Shown one piece after another: positions 1 to 5,866 of a DNA stretch of 11,424 nt. Positions within the stretch are counted from its first letter, which is position 1, and each line of letters starts with the position of its first letter. The notes beneath the pieces were generated by a model that was not told where the DNA came from, did not search any database, and saw only the letters and a list, made by a program, of their open reading frames with translations. The DNA is from Deltaproteobacteria bacterium (GTDB lineage: Bacteria > Desulfobacterota > Desulfobaccia > Desulfobaccales > Desulfobaccaceae): contig VGSX01000095.1 of assembly GCA_016874895.1 (NCBI GenBank), positions 1-11,424 on the forward strand, in the 5' to 3' direction. A program made the translations under genes and the position numbers.

Positions 1-437
1 TGGCCGCAGCCCAGCACTTTGAAGAAATGCCAGTGAAGAAAATTGTCAATCCTCTCCCCGAGAGCGATATGACCACCTCCATCCGCCTGGGGATGCAGGC
101 CATGCTGCCCCGGGCCACCGGGGCTATGGTCTGTCTGGTGGATTATCCCCTGGTGCAATCCAGCACCCTGAAACAGATGGTAGCCGCGGCCCTGACCACC
201 CCCGAACGGATCATCATCCCCACCTGGCAGGGACGCCGCGGGCACCCCAGCCTCTTTCCCCGGACCCTGCTCACGGAAATTTATCAGGGGTTCAATCTTC
301 GGGAGATCATCCAAAGGCATCCCGACACCGTGACCCTCTTACCCGTGGACGACGAGGGTGTTGTCCTGGAAATGGACACACCGGCAGATTACCAGAAAAT
401 CTGTCAACGCCTCGAGGAAACAACTCATGGGCAATGA
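1..437 (+). CDS. MobA/MocA-like NTP transferase, C-terminal part (molybdenum cofactor nucleotidyltransferase family)
   Basis: The reading frame is open from the left edge (first full codon at 3), so this is the C-terminal 144 or so residues of a longer protein. Visible family marks are a VDYPLV segment (the metal/substrate-binding DxPLV motif of MobA-like transferases), a GRRGHPSLF segment, and a C-terminal MDTPADYQ segment matching the D-[IM]-DTPEDY ending typical of the family. Family knowledge: these enzymes attach CMP or GMP to molybdopterin to form the dinucleotide cofactor of Mo/W enzymes. Sequence alone does not separate a MocA (CTP) from a MobA (GTP) role, because the N-terminal nucleotide-binding loop is outside the window. 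The end overlaps the ATG of the next small reading frame (427) by 11 nt, which suggests translational coupling. A tungstate transporter lies 2 kb downstream, which fits Mo/W metabolism. Confidence 0.82.
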   Translation, partial: AAAQHFEEMPVKKIVNPLPESDMTTSIRLGMQAMLPRATGAMVCLVDYPLVQSSTLKQMVAAALTTPERIIIPTWQGRRGHPSLFPRTLLTEIYQGFNLREIIQRHPDTVTLLPVDDEGVVLEMDTPADYQKICQRLEETTHGQ

Positions 438-573
438 AGCCTCCCTATTAAAAATCCGGGTCAAGGGCATGCTCCACAAGGGCGGCGTAAGCGTTCAGCG
501 GTCAGCTAATACTTTGAATTCAAATAGTTATTCCAAGATGGCAGATCTCTGGTTTCTTGATTGGTTTGATTAA
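427..573 (+). pseudogene. 5' stub of a coupled gene, truncated by repeat copy A
   Basis: An ATG at 427 has a well placed Shine-Dalgarno (GAGGAAA, 414-420) and overlaps the stop of the preceding nucleotidyltransferase by 11 nt, the usual layout of a coupled downstream gene. About 20 codons (427-486, starting MGNEASLLKIRVKG) precede repeat copy A, whose left end begins at 487. From there the frame runs through the repeat and stops at a TAA at 571-573 inside it. The 28 C-terminal residues are therefore repeat-encoded and unlikely to be functional. I do not recognise the original family from the short N-terminus. The continuation is not found after the repeat, where the amidase gene begins. Alternatively this is a genuine 48-residue peptide, but the repeat-derived tail makes that less likely. 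Confidence 0.4.
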
Positions 574-619
574 ACCATTGTTTTTGCTGAAAGCTGATTG
601 CTGATAGCTGAACGCTTAC
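487..619 (+). repeat. MITE-like dispersed repeat, copy A (133 bp)
   Basis: The element is bounded by a perfect 13-bp terminal inverted repeat, GTAAGCGTTCAGC (487-499) and GCTGAACGCTTAC (607-619). Both ends consist of short CAGC-containing units (GTTCAGC, GGTCAGC and their reverse forms). The 91-nt core (507-597) aligns without gaps to copy B (1417-1507) at 74 of 91 positions by my hand count. The inner right end (577-619) reappears in reverse orientation as copy C at 10056-10098 with one mismatch. It encodes no protein of note, so it is a non-autonomous element or palindromic intergenic repeat. It cuts the small coupled gene on its left and ends 17 bp before the amidase start codon. Confidence 0.85.
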
Positions 620-636
620 CATTCCTGAGGGGAAAA

Positions 637-1386
637 ATGACCGTTACCGCTTTACGTCTGCTGCACTCTTGCCTTGTCTGGTTTCTTCTGGGGCTGCTTT
701 CAGCCACGGCCTGCTGGGCCTCTGCTTTTCGGGTGGCCATCGATATCGGCCACAGCCCCAAGGACCCGGGGGCCATCAGCGCCCGGGGCGTGCCGGAATA
801 TCGCTTCAACAGAAACATCGCCACCCTTCTGCTGGCCGAACTCAGACAGGATCCGCGCTTTAAGGATTCGTTCATAATCAATGAAACAGGGGAGGCCATT
901 TCGCTGTCAGGCCGGTCAGCCTGGGCGGAACGTCAAGGCGGGGATGTGCTGCTCTCCATCCACCATGATTCGGTGTACCCCGAGGACCTGTCGCAATGGT
1001 TCTATCAGGGCAAGATCATGGATTACTGTGATCTGTTCTCGGGACACTCCATTTTTTATTCGGAAAAAAACGGCGATACGGCCGAGAGCTTCCGCTTCGC
1101 CGTCATCCTGGGCTCGGAAATGCGGCGCCGCGGCTTTACCCCTACCTTACACCATGCCAACAGAGGCAACAAAGTACTGGTGGATAAGACCAGGGGTATT
1201 TATCGATTCGATAACCTCGTCGTCCTCAAATCAGCGGATATCCCGGCTGTATTATTCGAATGCGGCATCATCAAGAACCGTAACGATGAACTTTTGTTGA
1301 GTGACCCCAAGTATCAACAGCGGTTAGTAACAGTCCTCTATAATGCTATAGCTCAGTATTACGAATCTCGGAAATATTTAAGGTAA
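637..1386 (+). CDS. Secreted N-acetylmuramoyl-L-alanine amidase (Amidase_3)
   Basis: This 249-residue zinc amidase hydrolyses the bond between N-acetylmuramic acid and the stem peptide of peptidoglycan, in the periplasm. I chose the ATG at 637 because GAGGGG (627-632) sits just upstream and the protein then opens with a signal peptide (residues 1 to about 28, hydrophobic LVWFLLGLL, likely cleavage after CWA). An earlier in-frame start at 598 would lie inside repeat copy A. Expected Amidase_3 zinc ligands are present: His39 (DIGHS), Glu54 (VPEYRFN) and His109 (SIHHD). The catalytic Glu208 lies in VLFECGII. Domain features such as a SPOR or LysM repeat are absent, so this is a bare catalytic domain. 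The stop codon TAA (1384-1386) is supplied by the left end of repeat copy B, so the natural C-terminus may have been slightly changed by that insertion. No operon partner is visible: repeat A isolates it upstream and the next gene converges. Confidence 0.9.
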   Translation: MTVTALRLLHSCLVWFLLGLLSATACWASAFRVAIDIGHSPKDPGAISARGVPEYRFNRNIATLLLAELRQDPRFKDSFIINETGEAISLSGRSAWAERQGGDVLLSIHHDSVYPEDLSQWFYQGKIMDYCDLFSGHSIFYSEKNGDTAESFRFAVILGSEMRRRGFTPTLHHANRGNKVLVDKTRGIYRFDNLVVLKSADIPAVLFECGIIKNRNDELLLSDPKYQQRLVTVLYNAIAQYYESRKYLR

Positions 1387-1520
1387 GCGTTCAGCGGTCA
1401 GCTTACAGCCGTCAGCTAATGTATTAAATTCAAATAGTTATTCTAAGGTGGCGGATCACTGGTTTTTCGCTTAGTTTCCCTAACCCATTGTTTCTGCTGA
1501 AAGCTGAACGCCTACCTTAA
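1378..1520 (+). repeat. MITE-like dispersed repeat, copy B (143 bp)
   Basis: This is a second copy of the 487-619 element in the same orientation. Its terminal inverted repeats are longer: TTAAGGTAAGCGTTCAGC (1378-1395) pairs with 1503-1520 with a single mismatch. The copies differ mainly in the number of CAGC-type units at the ends: B has two extra units on the left (1403-1416) and lacks the two extra units that A has on the right. The left terminus contains the stop codon of the amidase gene. Whether the outer TTAAGG/CCTTAA is part of the element or host DNA cannot be decided from these copies. Confidence 0.85.
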
Positions 1521-1544
1521 ATCACCCCTTTTGAGCTCCAACGG

Positions 1545-1606
1545 GGCAATCTGAAAAGTTCTCGGGACAACTTTTTTCCCTAAGTCCTGAGATTTTTTAG
1601 ATTGCC
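1545..1606. repeat. Long near-perfect inverted repeat between convergent genes
   Basis: The left arm (1545-1568) starts GGCAATCT and ends CTCGGGAC. The right arm (1584-1606) starts GTCCTGAGA and ends AGATTGCC. They pair over about 22 positions with three mismatches and one bulged base, leaving a 15-nt loop rich in T. It sits between the amidase (plus strand, ending at 1386) and the protease inhibitor (minus strand, ending at 1699). T-runs lie within or next to the arms on both strands. A bidirectional transcription terminator is the simplest reading. A mobile palindromic element is the alternative. Confidence 0.6.
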
Positions 1607-1649
1607 GCCTTCACACCATTTCCTCTTAACAGACCTCCTTATTTTTAAT

Positions 1650-1683
1650 TTTTACCGCGGAGGCGCGGAGGGCGCCGAGACGC
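1650..1683 (+). repeat. Half copy of GC-rich palindromic repeat
   Basis: The segment TTTTACCGCGGAGGCGCGG followed by AGGGCGCCGAGACGC closely resembles the reverse complement of the right half of the palindrome at 2219-2280 (CACCGCCGAGACGCAGAGGG...). Only one arm is present here. It lies just downstream of the protease inhibitor gene, whose 5' side carries the full palindrome. Similar GC-rich CGCAGAGG-type repeats are, from memory, widespread in environmental bacterial genomes; I could not check this. Confidence 0.6.
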
Positions 1684-1698
1684 TCAAACGCGCCTGTC

Positions 1699-2154
1699 CT
1701 ATTTAATAATCACCGTGTGCCGGAGTTCCCGGGTGTACTGCTTATCAAAGGGTCTCTGATAATGTAGGATGATGGTGGTAGTGCCGGTCTGGCGGGGCAG
1801 AAAATCAAAAAACTCCTGGCCGGGGGCCCCGGGCAGGGGCTGGGCGGGTTTCTGGTAACGGGTCCGGAGCAGTTGCAGGAACTCCCGGTCGTAGGAGATT
1901 ACTTTCCAGCCGAACCCGGTGGAGGGATTGGCAGGCAGGGAGACGCTGAATTCCTTGAGCAGGGTGACGGTCTGGGAGGTCTGGGTTTCAGGCCTGGTTT
2001 CGGGTGGGAAAGCCGGGGGAGGTTCCGGGGAGGTTTCTCCTTCTTCGATGAGTTCACCGTCCAGGAGCTTGGGTTTGGGTCTGTCAGCCTCGGCCGAAGA
2101 CGTGAGACAGACCAGGATGACCATCAGGACCATAAGGGCACAACGACAAGCCAT
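1699..2154 (-). CDS. Secreted chagasin-like (I42 family) cysteine protease inhibitor
   Basis: This protein of 151 residues matches the chagasin fold by its three loop motifs, in order: NPSTGF (residues 76-81, family NPTTGY), GAPG (109-112, family GxGG) and RPF (134-136, family RPW/F). In the family these loops block the active site of papain-like cysteine proteases. The start at 2154 is preferred over an in-frame ATG at 2190 because GAGGT lies 7 nt upstream and a signal peptide then begins at residue 2 (hydrophobic LMVLMVILVCLT, likely cleavage after SAEA near residue 23). The cysteine at residue 16 is preceded by LV and makes a poor lipobox, so a soluble periplasmic or secreted form is favoured. 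A proline- and glutamate-rich linker (about residues 26-60) separates the signal from the domain. It reads in the same direction as the tungstate transporter genes, 187 nt after the ATPase stop, but the large palindrome in that gap argues against a tight operon. No target protease is visible. Confidence 0.8.
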   Translation of the reverse strand: MACRCALMVLMVILVCLTSSAEADRPKPKLLDGELIEEGETSPEPPPAFPPETRPETQTSQTVTLLKEFSVSLPANPSTGFGWKVISYDREFLQLLRTRYQKPAQPLPGAPGQEFFDFLPRQTGTTTIILHYQRPFDKQYTRELRHTVIIK

Positions 2155-2218
2155 GGGGTTGACCTCGAGGTATTTTCGTGACGCTGCCATCTAATGCAGA
2201 GCATAACCTAATTATTCA

Positions 2219-2280
2219 ACGCAGAGGCGCGGAGTAGGCCGAGGGAAAACTCCGCGCCCTCTGCGTCTCGGCGGTGAAAA
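2219..2280. repeat. GC-rich palindromic repeat, full copy
   Basis: The arm CGCAGAGGCGCGGAG (2220-2234) pairs with CTCCGCGCCCTCTGCG (2250-2265) with one bulged base and a 15-nt loop. The right side continues into TCTCGGCGGTGAAAA. It lies in the 187-nt gap between the ATPase stop (2342) and the inhibitor start (2154). Transcribed from the minus strand it would form a strong hairpin downstream of the ATPase. No T-run follows, so it is listed as a repeat rather than a terminator. Confidence 0.75.
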
Positions 2281-2341
2281 GAAATAAGTTAGCCTGAGGG
2301 TTATTACTATGTCATCCAAAAACCGAGAACCGGAATCACCA

Positions 2342-3094
2342 TTACACCATGAGTCCCCGGTTGAGGAACTGCCGGGTCAGGTTATCTTCGGGCTGGCGCA
2401 GCAGCAGTCCCGTGGGACCGGATTCCACCAGGCGACCCCGGTGCAGGAAGAGCAGCCTCTGGGACAGACGCTGGGCCTGGCCCAGGTCGTGGGTTACCAG
2501 GATTATGGTTTTTCCCTGTTGCTGAGGTATATCGGCAATAAGCCTTTCGAACTCAAATGTAGCATAAGGGTCCAGGTTGGCGGTGGGTTCATCCAGGAGC
2601 AGGACCTCCGGGTTAAAGGCCATGATGCGGGCCAGGGCAACTTTTTGTGTTTCGCCGCCGGAGAGCGATGCGGCCTGACGCCGGGCCAGGGGCGTCAGGC
2701 CGAAGGCTGCCAAGACCTCTTCCTGCCGCTGACGGCGCTGCCGTCTGGGGAAGCCGCGATATTTTAGACCCATGGCCAGATTATCCCAGACAGTGCCCTG
2801 AAAAAGCAGGGGGTTCTGCTGCAGGAACCCCAAGCGGCGGCGCAGGGCCAGGCACTGGGGCCACAGGGAGGTAATGTCCAAGTCCCGGAAGAAGAGCTGA
2901 CCCTGGCCGGGTTTTTCCAGGAGAGCCAGGAGCCGCAGCAGGCTGGTCTTGCCGGCACCGTTGGGACCGATAATGGCGTGGCTGCAACCCGCCTCGAAGG
3001 TATGGCTGAACTGCTCCACCACCTGCTGGCCCTGGCGCTGGTGACTGACCTGCTTGAGGGTAAAAATCGCCGCCATGGCTATTTTAGACCGCAC
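2342..3094 (-). CDS. tupC: Tungstate ABC transporter ATPase (TupC-like)
   Basis: This 250-residue ATP-binding subunit powers anion uptake through the membrane partner encoded just upstream. All motor motifs are present: Walker A GPNGAGKT (43-50), Q-loop LQQNP (91-95), signature LSGGE (144-148), Walker B LLLDEP (165-170) and H-loop His202 (VTHD). It is a single-domain ATPase without the C-terminal regulatory TOBE domain found in many molybdate ATPases (ModC), which fits the Tup type. The GTG at 3094 overlaps the permease gene by 11 nt and has AGGG nearby. An ATG at 3076 would remove six residues and is a real alternative. Specificity for tungstate rather than molybdate is inferred from the TupB-like partner. 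Confidence 0.82.
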   Translation of the reverse strand: MRSKIAMAAIFTLKQVSHQRQGQQVVEQFSHTFEAGCSHAIIGPNGAGKTSLLRLLALLEKPGQGQLFFRDLDITSLWPQCLALRRRLGFLQQNPLLFQGTVWDNLAMGLKYRGFPRRQRRQRQEEVLAAFGLTPLARRQAASLSGGETQKVALARIMAFNPEVLLLDEPTANLDPYATFEFERLIADIPQQQGKTIILVTHDLGQAQRLSQRLLFLHRGRLVESGPTGLLLRQPEDNLTRQFLNRGLMV

Positions 3095-3779
3095 CCCGGC
3101 CCTGAAAAAGATTGAGCCCCAGATTGACCAGGAAAGCTACCATAATAAGCACAATACCCAGCGCAATGGCCTGGGCGAATTCCCCCTTGGCGGTGTCCAG
3201 GACAATGGCGGTGGTCATGACCCGGGTGTAGCCGGCAATGTTGCCACCCACCATCATCACCGCCCCCACTTCGGCGCTCACCCGCCCAAACCCGGCAATA
3301 ACTGCGGCCATGAGCCCGAAGCGGGCTTCCCGCACCACTGTCCAGGCCGCCTGCCGGGGAGTTGCACCCAGAGACATGGCCGTGTCCCGCACCTGAGGTT
3401 TTACCGCCAGCAGAGCGCTCACCGTCAGGGCCGCCAGGATGGGGGTGGCCAGGATGGTCTGAGCGATGACCATGGCCGTGGGGGTGAACAGCAACCCCAG
3501 GGCGCCCAGGGGGCCGCTGCGGGAGAGTATCACGTAAACCACCAGACCCACCACCACCGGTGGCAGGCCCATGAGGGTGTTTAAGATGTTGATGAGCAGA
3601 CGACGGCCCGGAAAAGCATGCAGGGCCACCCCAATGCCCCCGGAAATACCGCAAAGGGCGGCCAGCAGCACGGCGGTGCCCGATACCAGGAGGGACCGGA
3701 CAATGATGCCGTAGAGCTCCGGGTCACCGCTGAGGAGGAGATGCACGCTTTGGATCAGGCCGAGATAGATGGTTTCCAT
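3084..3779 (-). CDS. tupB: Tungstate ABC transporter permease (TupB-like)
   Basis: This 231-residue integral membrane protein has about five hydrophobic segments (roughly residues 24-53, 60-86, 92-124, 155-178 and 200-222). The cytoplasmic EAA loop that contacts the ATPase is near 132-172 (DTAMSLGATPRQAAW... GFGRVSAEVGA). The stretch GGNIAGYTRVMTTAI followed by LDTAKGEFAQAIALG is characteristic of TupB permeases from memory. An in-frame TAA six nt before the ATG at 3779 fixes the upstream limit of the start, yet no convincing Shine-Dalgarno precedes it. Translation may depend on the overlapping small frame at 3725-3888. The gene overlaps the ATPase start by 11 nt. No periplasmic binding protein gene (tupA) is adjacent, although it usually precedes tupB, so the binding protein would have to be encoded elsewhere or be lost. 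Confidence 0.85.
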   Translation of the reverse strand: METIYLGLIQSVHLLLSGDPELYGIIVRSLLVSGTAVLLAALCGISGGIGVALHAFPGRRLLINILNTLMGLPPVVVGLVVYVILSRSGPLGALGLLFTPTAMVIAQTILATPILAALTVSALLAVKPQVRDTAMSLGATPRQAAWTVVREARFGLMAAVIAGFGRVSAEVGAVMMVGGNIAGYTRVMTTAIVLDTAKGEFAQAIALGIVLIMVAFLVNLGLNLFQGRGAV

Positions 3780-3888
3780 AGTTTAATCGGGCAAACCGCG
3801 TCTGGAGCTTACTTACCGGCAGCGGCGTTGGGTATAAAAAGCTGGTTCCCGTTTCTGTCTTTAATTTTAAGAAATAAGCTGGTTGCAT
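3725..3888 (-). CDS. Small ORF (54 codons) upstream of and overlapping tupB
   Basis: An ATG at 3888 is preceded by AAGAGAGG with a short 4-nt spacer and opens a frame (MQPAYFLKLKTETG...) that crosses the tupB start in another frame and stops at 3725-3727. No family is recognised and no signal peptide or membrane segment is evident. It lies about 45 nt after the predicted tup transcription start, in the place where tupA would normally be. It may be a leader peptide that couples translation into tupB, a scar from loss of tupA, or simply a chance frame. Confidence 0.25.
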
Positions 3889-3941
3889 AAAACCTCTCTT
3901 ATTTTCCTCAGACCTGAACAGCGGATGAAGAATGCGATATA

Positions 3942-3969
3942 TTTATGCCAGTGAAGGCATAATTGTCAA
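3942..3969 (-). promoter_or_regulatory. Predicted tupBC promoter with embedded operator
   Basis: Read on the minus strand, a perfect -35 hexamer TTGACA (3964-3969) is followed 16 bp later by CATAAA (3942-3947, 4 of 6 matches to TATAAT). Filling the spacer and -10 is a perfect inverted repeat, TTATGCC-N6-GGCATAA (3943-3962), the classic position for a repressor site. The predicted start of transcription is near 3935, leaving a leader of about 155 nt before tupB. Known context: sulfate reducers regulate tup genes with the tungstate-responsive TunR family, and other bacteria with ModE. I cannot confirm that this site matches either consensus. Confidence 0.55.
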
Positions 3970-4015
3970 CTCTATTCGCAGGGCAGACGAGAAATAACCC
4001 TAAGCATAAAATTTA

Positions 4016-4045
4016 TTGCCATCTTGGCTTTTATTATGATAAAAA
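4016..4045 (+). promoter_or_regulatory. Possible rpsB operon promoter in AT-rich stretch
   Basis: The stretch 4000-4060 is far more AT-rich than its surroundings. TTGCCA (4016-4021) and TAAAAA (4040-4045) are 18 bp apart. TATGAT (4035-4040) is a better -10 but leaves only 13 bp. The exact boxes are uncertain; a promoter somewhere here is likely because the rpsB operon starts immediately downstream and tupBC diverges upstream. Confidence 0.3.
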
Positions 4046-4063
4046 TATTTGTTTAAAATCTCA

Positions 4064-4145
4064 CGCGCCGGTGGGCCGGGCTAGTGCTTGCCAGGCAAGT
4101 TAATCCGGTGGCAGCCGGCGCGGCGGAAAAAACTAGCTGAAGGAG
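4064..4145 (+). promoter_or_regulatory. Structured rpsB leader, possible pseudoknot
   Basis: CGCGCCGG (4064-4071) pairs perfectly with CCGGCGCG (4115-4122), enclosing a small hairpin CTTGC/GCAAG (4087-4099). A second helix, GGCTAGT (4079-4085) with ACTAGCT (4132-4138, one G-U), links the loop of the first helix to the bases just before the Shine-Dalgarno AAGGAG (4140-4145). The two helices cross, so together they form a pseudoknot. S2 is known to repress its own operon through the rpsB leader in gammaproteobacteria; a similar role here is inference. Confidence 0.45.
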
Positions 4146-4155
4146 TTAAGTAAGT

Positions 4156-4992
4156 ATGTCTACGGTCACCATGAAGGAACTTTTGGAAGCAGGGGTCCAT
4201 TTCGGGCACCAGACCCGGCGTTGGAATCCCAAAATGAAGCCCTTTATTTTTGGGGCTCGCAACGGCATTTACATTATTGATCTGCAGAAAACCGTCCAAC
4301 TTTTTAAAGTGGCGCATGAGTTCGTGATCAACCGGGTGGCGGACGGGGGCAAAGTGCTGTTTGTCGGGACCAAGAAACAGGCCCAGGATGCCATTTTTGA
4401 GGAAGCCAACCGGTGCAACATGTTTTTCGTCAATCATCGCTGGCTGGGGGGCATGCTTACCAATTTCCAGACCATCAAGAAGTCCATCGACCGCCTGAAA
4501 AACTTTGAGAGAATGAAAGAAGACGGCAGTCTGAAGCGGTTTCCCAAAAAAGAGATTCTCACCATGGAAAAAAAGGCCGCCAAACTGGAGAAGTCCCTGG
4601 GCGGCATCAAAAATATGAACGGCCTGCCGGATGCGGTATTCGTGGTTGATCCCCATAAAGAAAATATTGCGGTGCAGGAAGCCAGGAAGATGCGGATTCC
4701 GGTGGTGGCCATTGTGGACAGCAACTGCGACCCCACGGAGATTGATTATGTGATTCCCGGCAATGACGACGCCATCCGGGCCATTCGCCTGATTACTTCC
4801 CGGATTGCCCAGGCCTGCTCCCAGGGCCTGAAGTTACGGGAAGAGCGTCTCCAGGCTATGAGCGACAAAGAGCAGGAGGCCTTGGCGGCGGAGGAAGAGC
4901 AGGAACATCGCTATGCCGCCGTTACGGCAGAAGAACTGGAGCTTCCGGGGGAACTGGCGCCAGCGGCCGCCGAAGCAGAATACCCCGAATAA
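4156..4992 (+). CDS. rpsB: 30S ribosomal protein S2
   Basis: S2 binds late in assembly at the head-body junction of the 30S subunit and helps recruit S1. The N-terminus MSTVTMKELLEAGVHFGHQTRRWNP is diagnostic, as are NGIYIIDLQKT, WLGGMLTNF and PDAVFVVDPHKE, in the expected order. AAGGAG at 4140-4145 sets the ATG at 4156. At 278 residues it is longer than the roughly 240 of E. coli; the extra length is an acidic, alanine- and glutamate-rich tail after about residue 235 (EQEALAAEEEQEHRY... to the end). It is the first gene of the rpsB-tsf-pyrH-frr-uppS run. Confidence 0.98.
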   Translation: MSTVTMKELLEAGVHFGHQTRRWNPKMKPFIFGARNGIYIIDLQKTVQLFKVAHEFVINRVADGGKVLFVGTKKQAQDAIFEEANRCNMFFVNHRWLGGMLTNFQTIKKSIDRLKNFERMKEDGSLKRFPKKEILTMEKKAAKLEKSLGGIKNMNGLPDAVFVVDPHKENIAVQEARKMRIPVVAIVDSNCDPTEIDYVIPGNDDAIRAIRLITSRIAQACSQGLKLREERLQAMSDKEQEALAAEEEQEHRYAAVTAEELELPGELAPAAAEAEYPE

Positions 4993-4999
4993 ATGCGAG

Positions 5000-5020
5000 C
5001 CGGAACCCGGCCGGTTCTGG
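5000..5020 (+). other. Intercistronic hairpin between rpsB and tsf
   Basis: CCGGAACC (5000-5007) pairs with GGTTCTGG (5013-5020) through eight base pairs, one of them a wobble, with a 5-nt loop. There is no downstream T-run, so it is unlikely to stop all transcription. It could be an attenuator or a processing or stability element in the 140-nt gap before tsf, a place where S2/EF-Ts output is known to be tuned in other bacteria. Confidence 0.35.
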
Positions 5021-5132
5021 GCGGAGCTGCTTCATCCCGTCCAGAGGATATGAAAGCCGTAAGGTTATAAAGGTGCACCGGCGGGAGTGAGACCGCCCCT
5101 TGGCCGGGAAGTTATCTAAGGAGGATTAGCTT

Positions 5133-5729
5133 TTGGAAATAACTGCTGAAAAAGTAAAAGAGCTGCGCGATAAAACCAACGCCGGCATGATGGATTGCAA
5201 GAAGGCTTTGAAGGAGACCAACGGCGATTTGGAGAAGGCCGCGGTCTATTTACGGGAAAAAGGTCTGGCGGTGGCCCGGAAACGGGCGGACCGGGTGGCC
5301 AGTGAGGGCGTCATCCAGTCCTACATTCACACCGGGGGCAAGCTCGGGGTGATGGTGGAAGTGAACTGCGAGACCGATTTTGTGGCCAAGACCCCGGAAT
5401 TCCATGAGTTCGCCAAAAATCTGGCCATGCAGATCGCCGCGGCCAACCCCATGGCCGTGGCCCGGGAAGAACTGGATGCCGAAGTGGTGGAAAAAGAAAA
5501 GGCAATTCTGCTGTCCCAGGCCCGGGAGACCGGCAAGCCGGAGAACGTCCTGGAAAAAATGGTGGAAGGCCGTCTCAAGAAATTTTTCAGCGAGGTGTGT
5601 CTGCTGGAGCAACCCTATGTCAAGAACCCGGATATGCTGATCCAGGATTATCTCAATGAGATGCGGGCCAAAACCGGGGAAAATGTTATCATCCGCCGTT
5701 TTGTCCGTTTTCAGTTGGGAACCTCATAG
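5133..5729 (+). CDS. tsf: Elongation factor Ts, short form
   Basis: EF-Ts exchanges GDP for GTP on EF-Tu. The start is TTG at 5133, set by a strong AAGGAGGA (5118-5125) seven nt upstream; the next residues EITAEKVKELRDKTNAGMMDCKKAL form the canonical UBA-like N-terminal domain (1-54). The EF-Tu contact segment appears as CETDFVAKT (79-87), where Asp82-Phe83 correspond to the TDF element that disturbs the magnesium site of EF-Tu. At 198 residues it is much shorter than the 283 of E. coli and close to the 196 of Thermus, so the second core subdomain and coiled coil are reduced. In Thermus the short form acts as a dimer. Confidence 0.97.
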   Translation: MEITAEKVKELRDKTNAGMMDCKKALKETNGDLEKAAVYLREKGLAVARKRADRVASEGVIQSYIHTGGKLGVMVEVNCETDFVAKTPEFHEFAKNLAMQIAAANPMAVAREELDAEVVEKEKAILLSQARETGKPENVLEKMVEGRLKKFFSEVCLLEQPYVKNPDMLIQDYLNEMRAKTGENVIIRRFVRFQLGTS

Positions 5730-5730
5730 A

Positions 5731-5754
5731 GGGGCGTTTCAGGACTGTCGCCCC
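5731..5754 (+). other. Hairpin after tsf
   Basis: GGGGCG (5731-5736) pairs with CGCCCC (5749-5754) around a 12-nt loop, starting two nt after the tsf stop. No T-run follows. The remaining gap to pyrH (5755-5866) shows no gene and no clear promoter boxes. The hairpin may stabilise the rpsB-tsf part of the message or act as a leaky terminator. Confidence 0.35.
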
Positions 5755-5866
5755 GTGTCGCAGGAGTTAGTTTCCCCTAAACAGTCCATTCCCTCCCCCC
5801 CTTTAGGAACCGGATATACCTTACCCTGTGGGACGTGGCAGGCGATGTGGTGGAAAGAGTAAACCC

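Noticed and set aside
487..1520. CRISPR-like array from the repeated CAGC units
   Set aside because: The units are only 7-8 nt, irregular and confined to element ends; there are no uniform spacers and no cas genes.
3079..3654. 191-residue open frame on the minus strand, overlapping the permease in another frame
   Set aside because: Glycine- and histidine-rich composition without membrane segments or motifs; the TupB-like frame explains the DNA.
3780..3935. Molybdenum/tungsten cofactor riboswitch in the tup leader
   Set aside because: I looked for extended conserved stems in the 155-nt leader and saw none that I could support; a protein operator at the promoter is better supported.
3964..4060. 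Replication origin suggested by the AT-rich stretch before rpsB
   Set aside because: No cluster of DnaA boxes and no origin-linked genes were seen; divergent promoters explain the composition.
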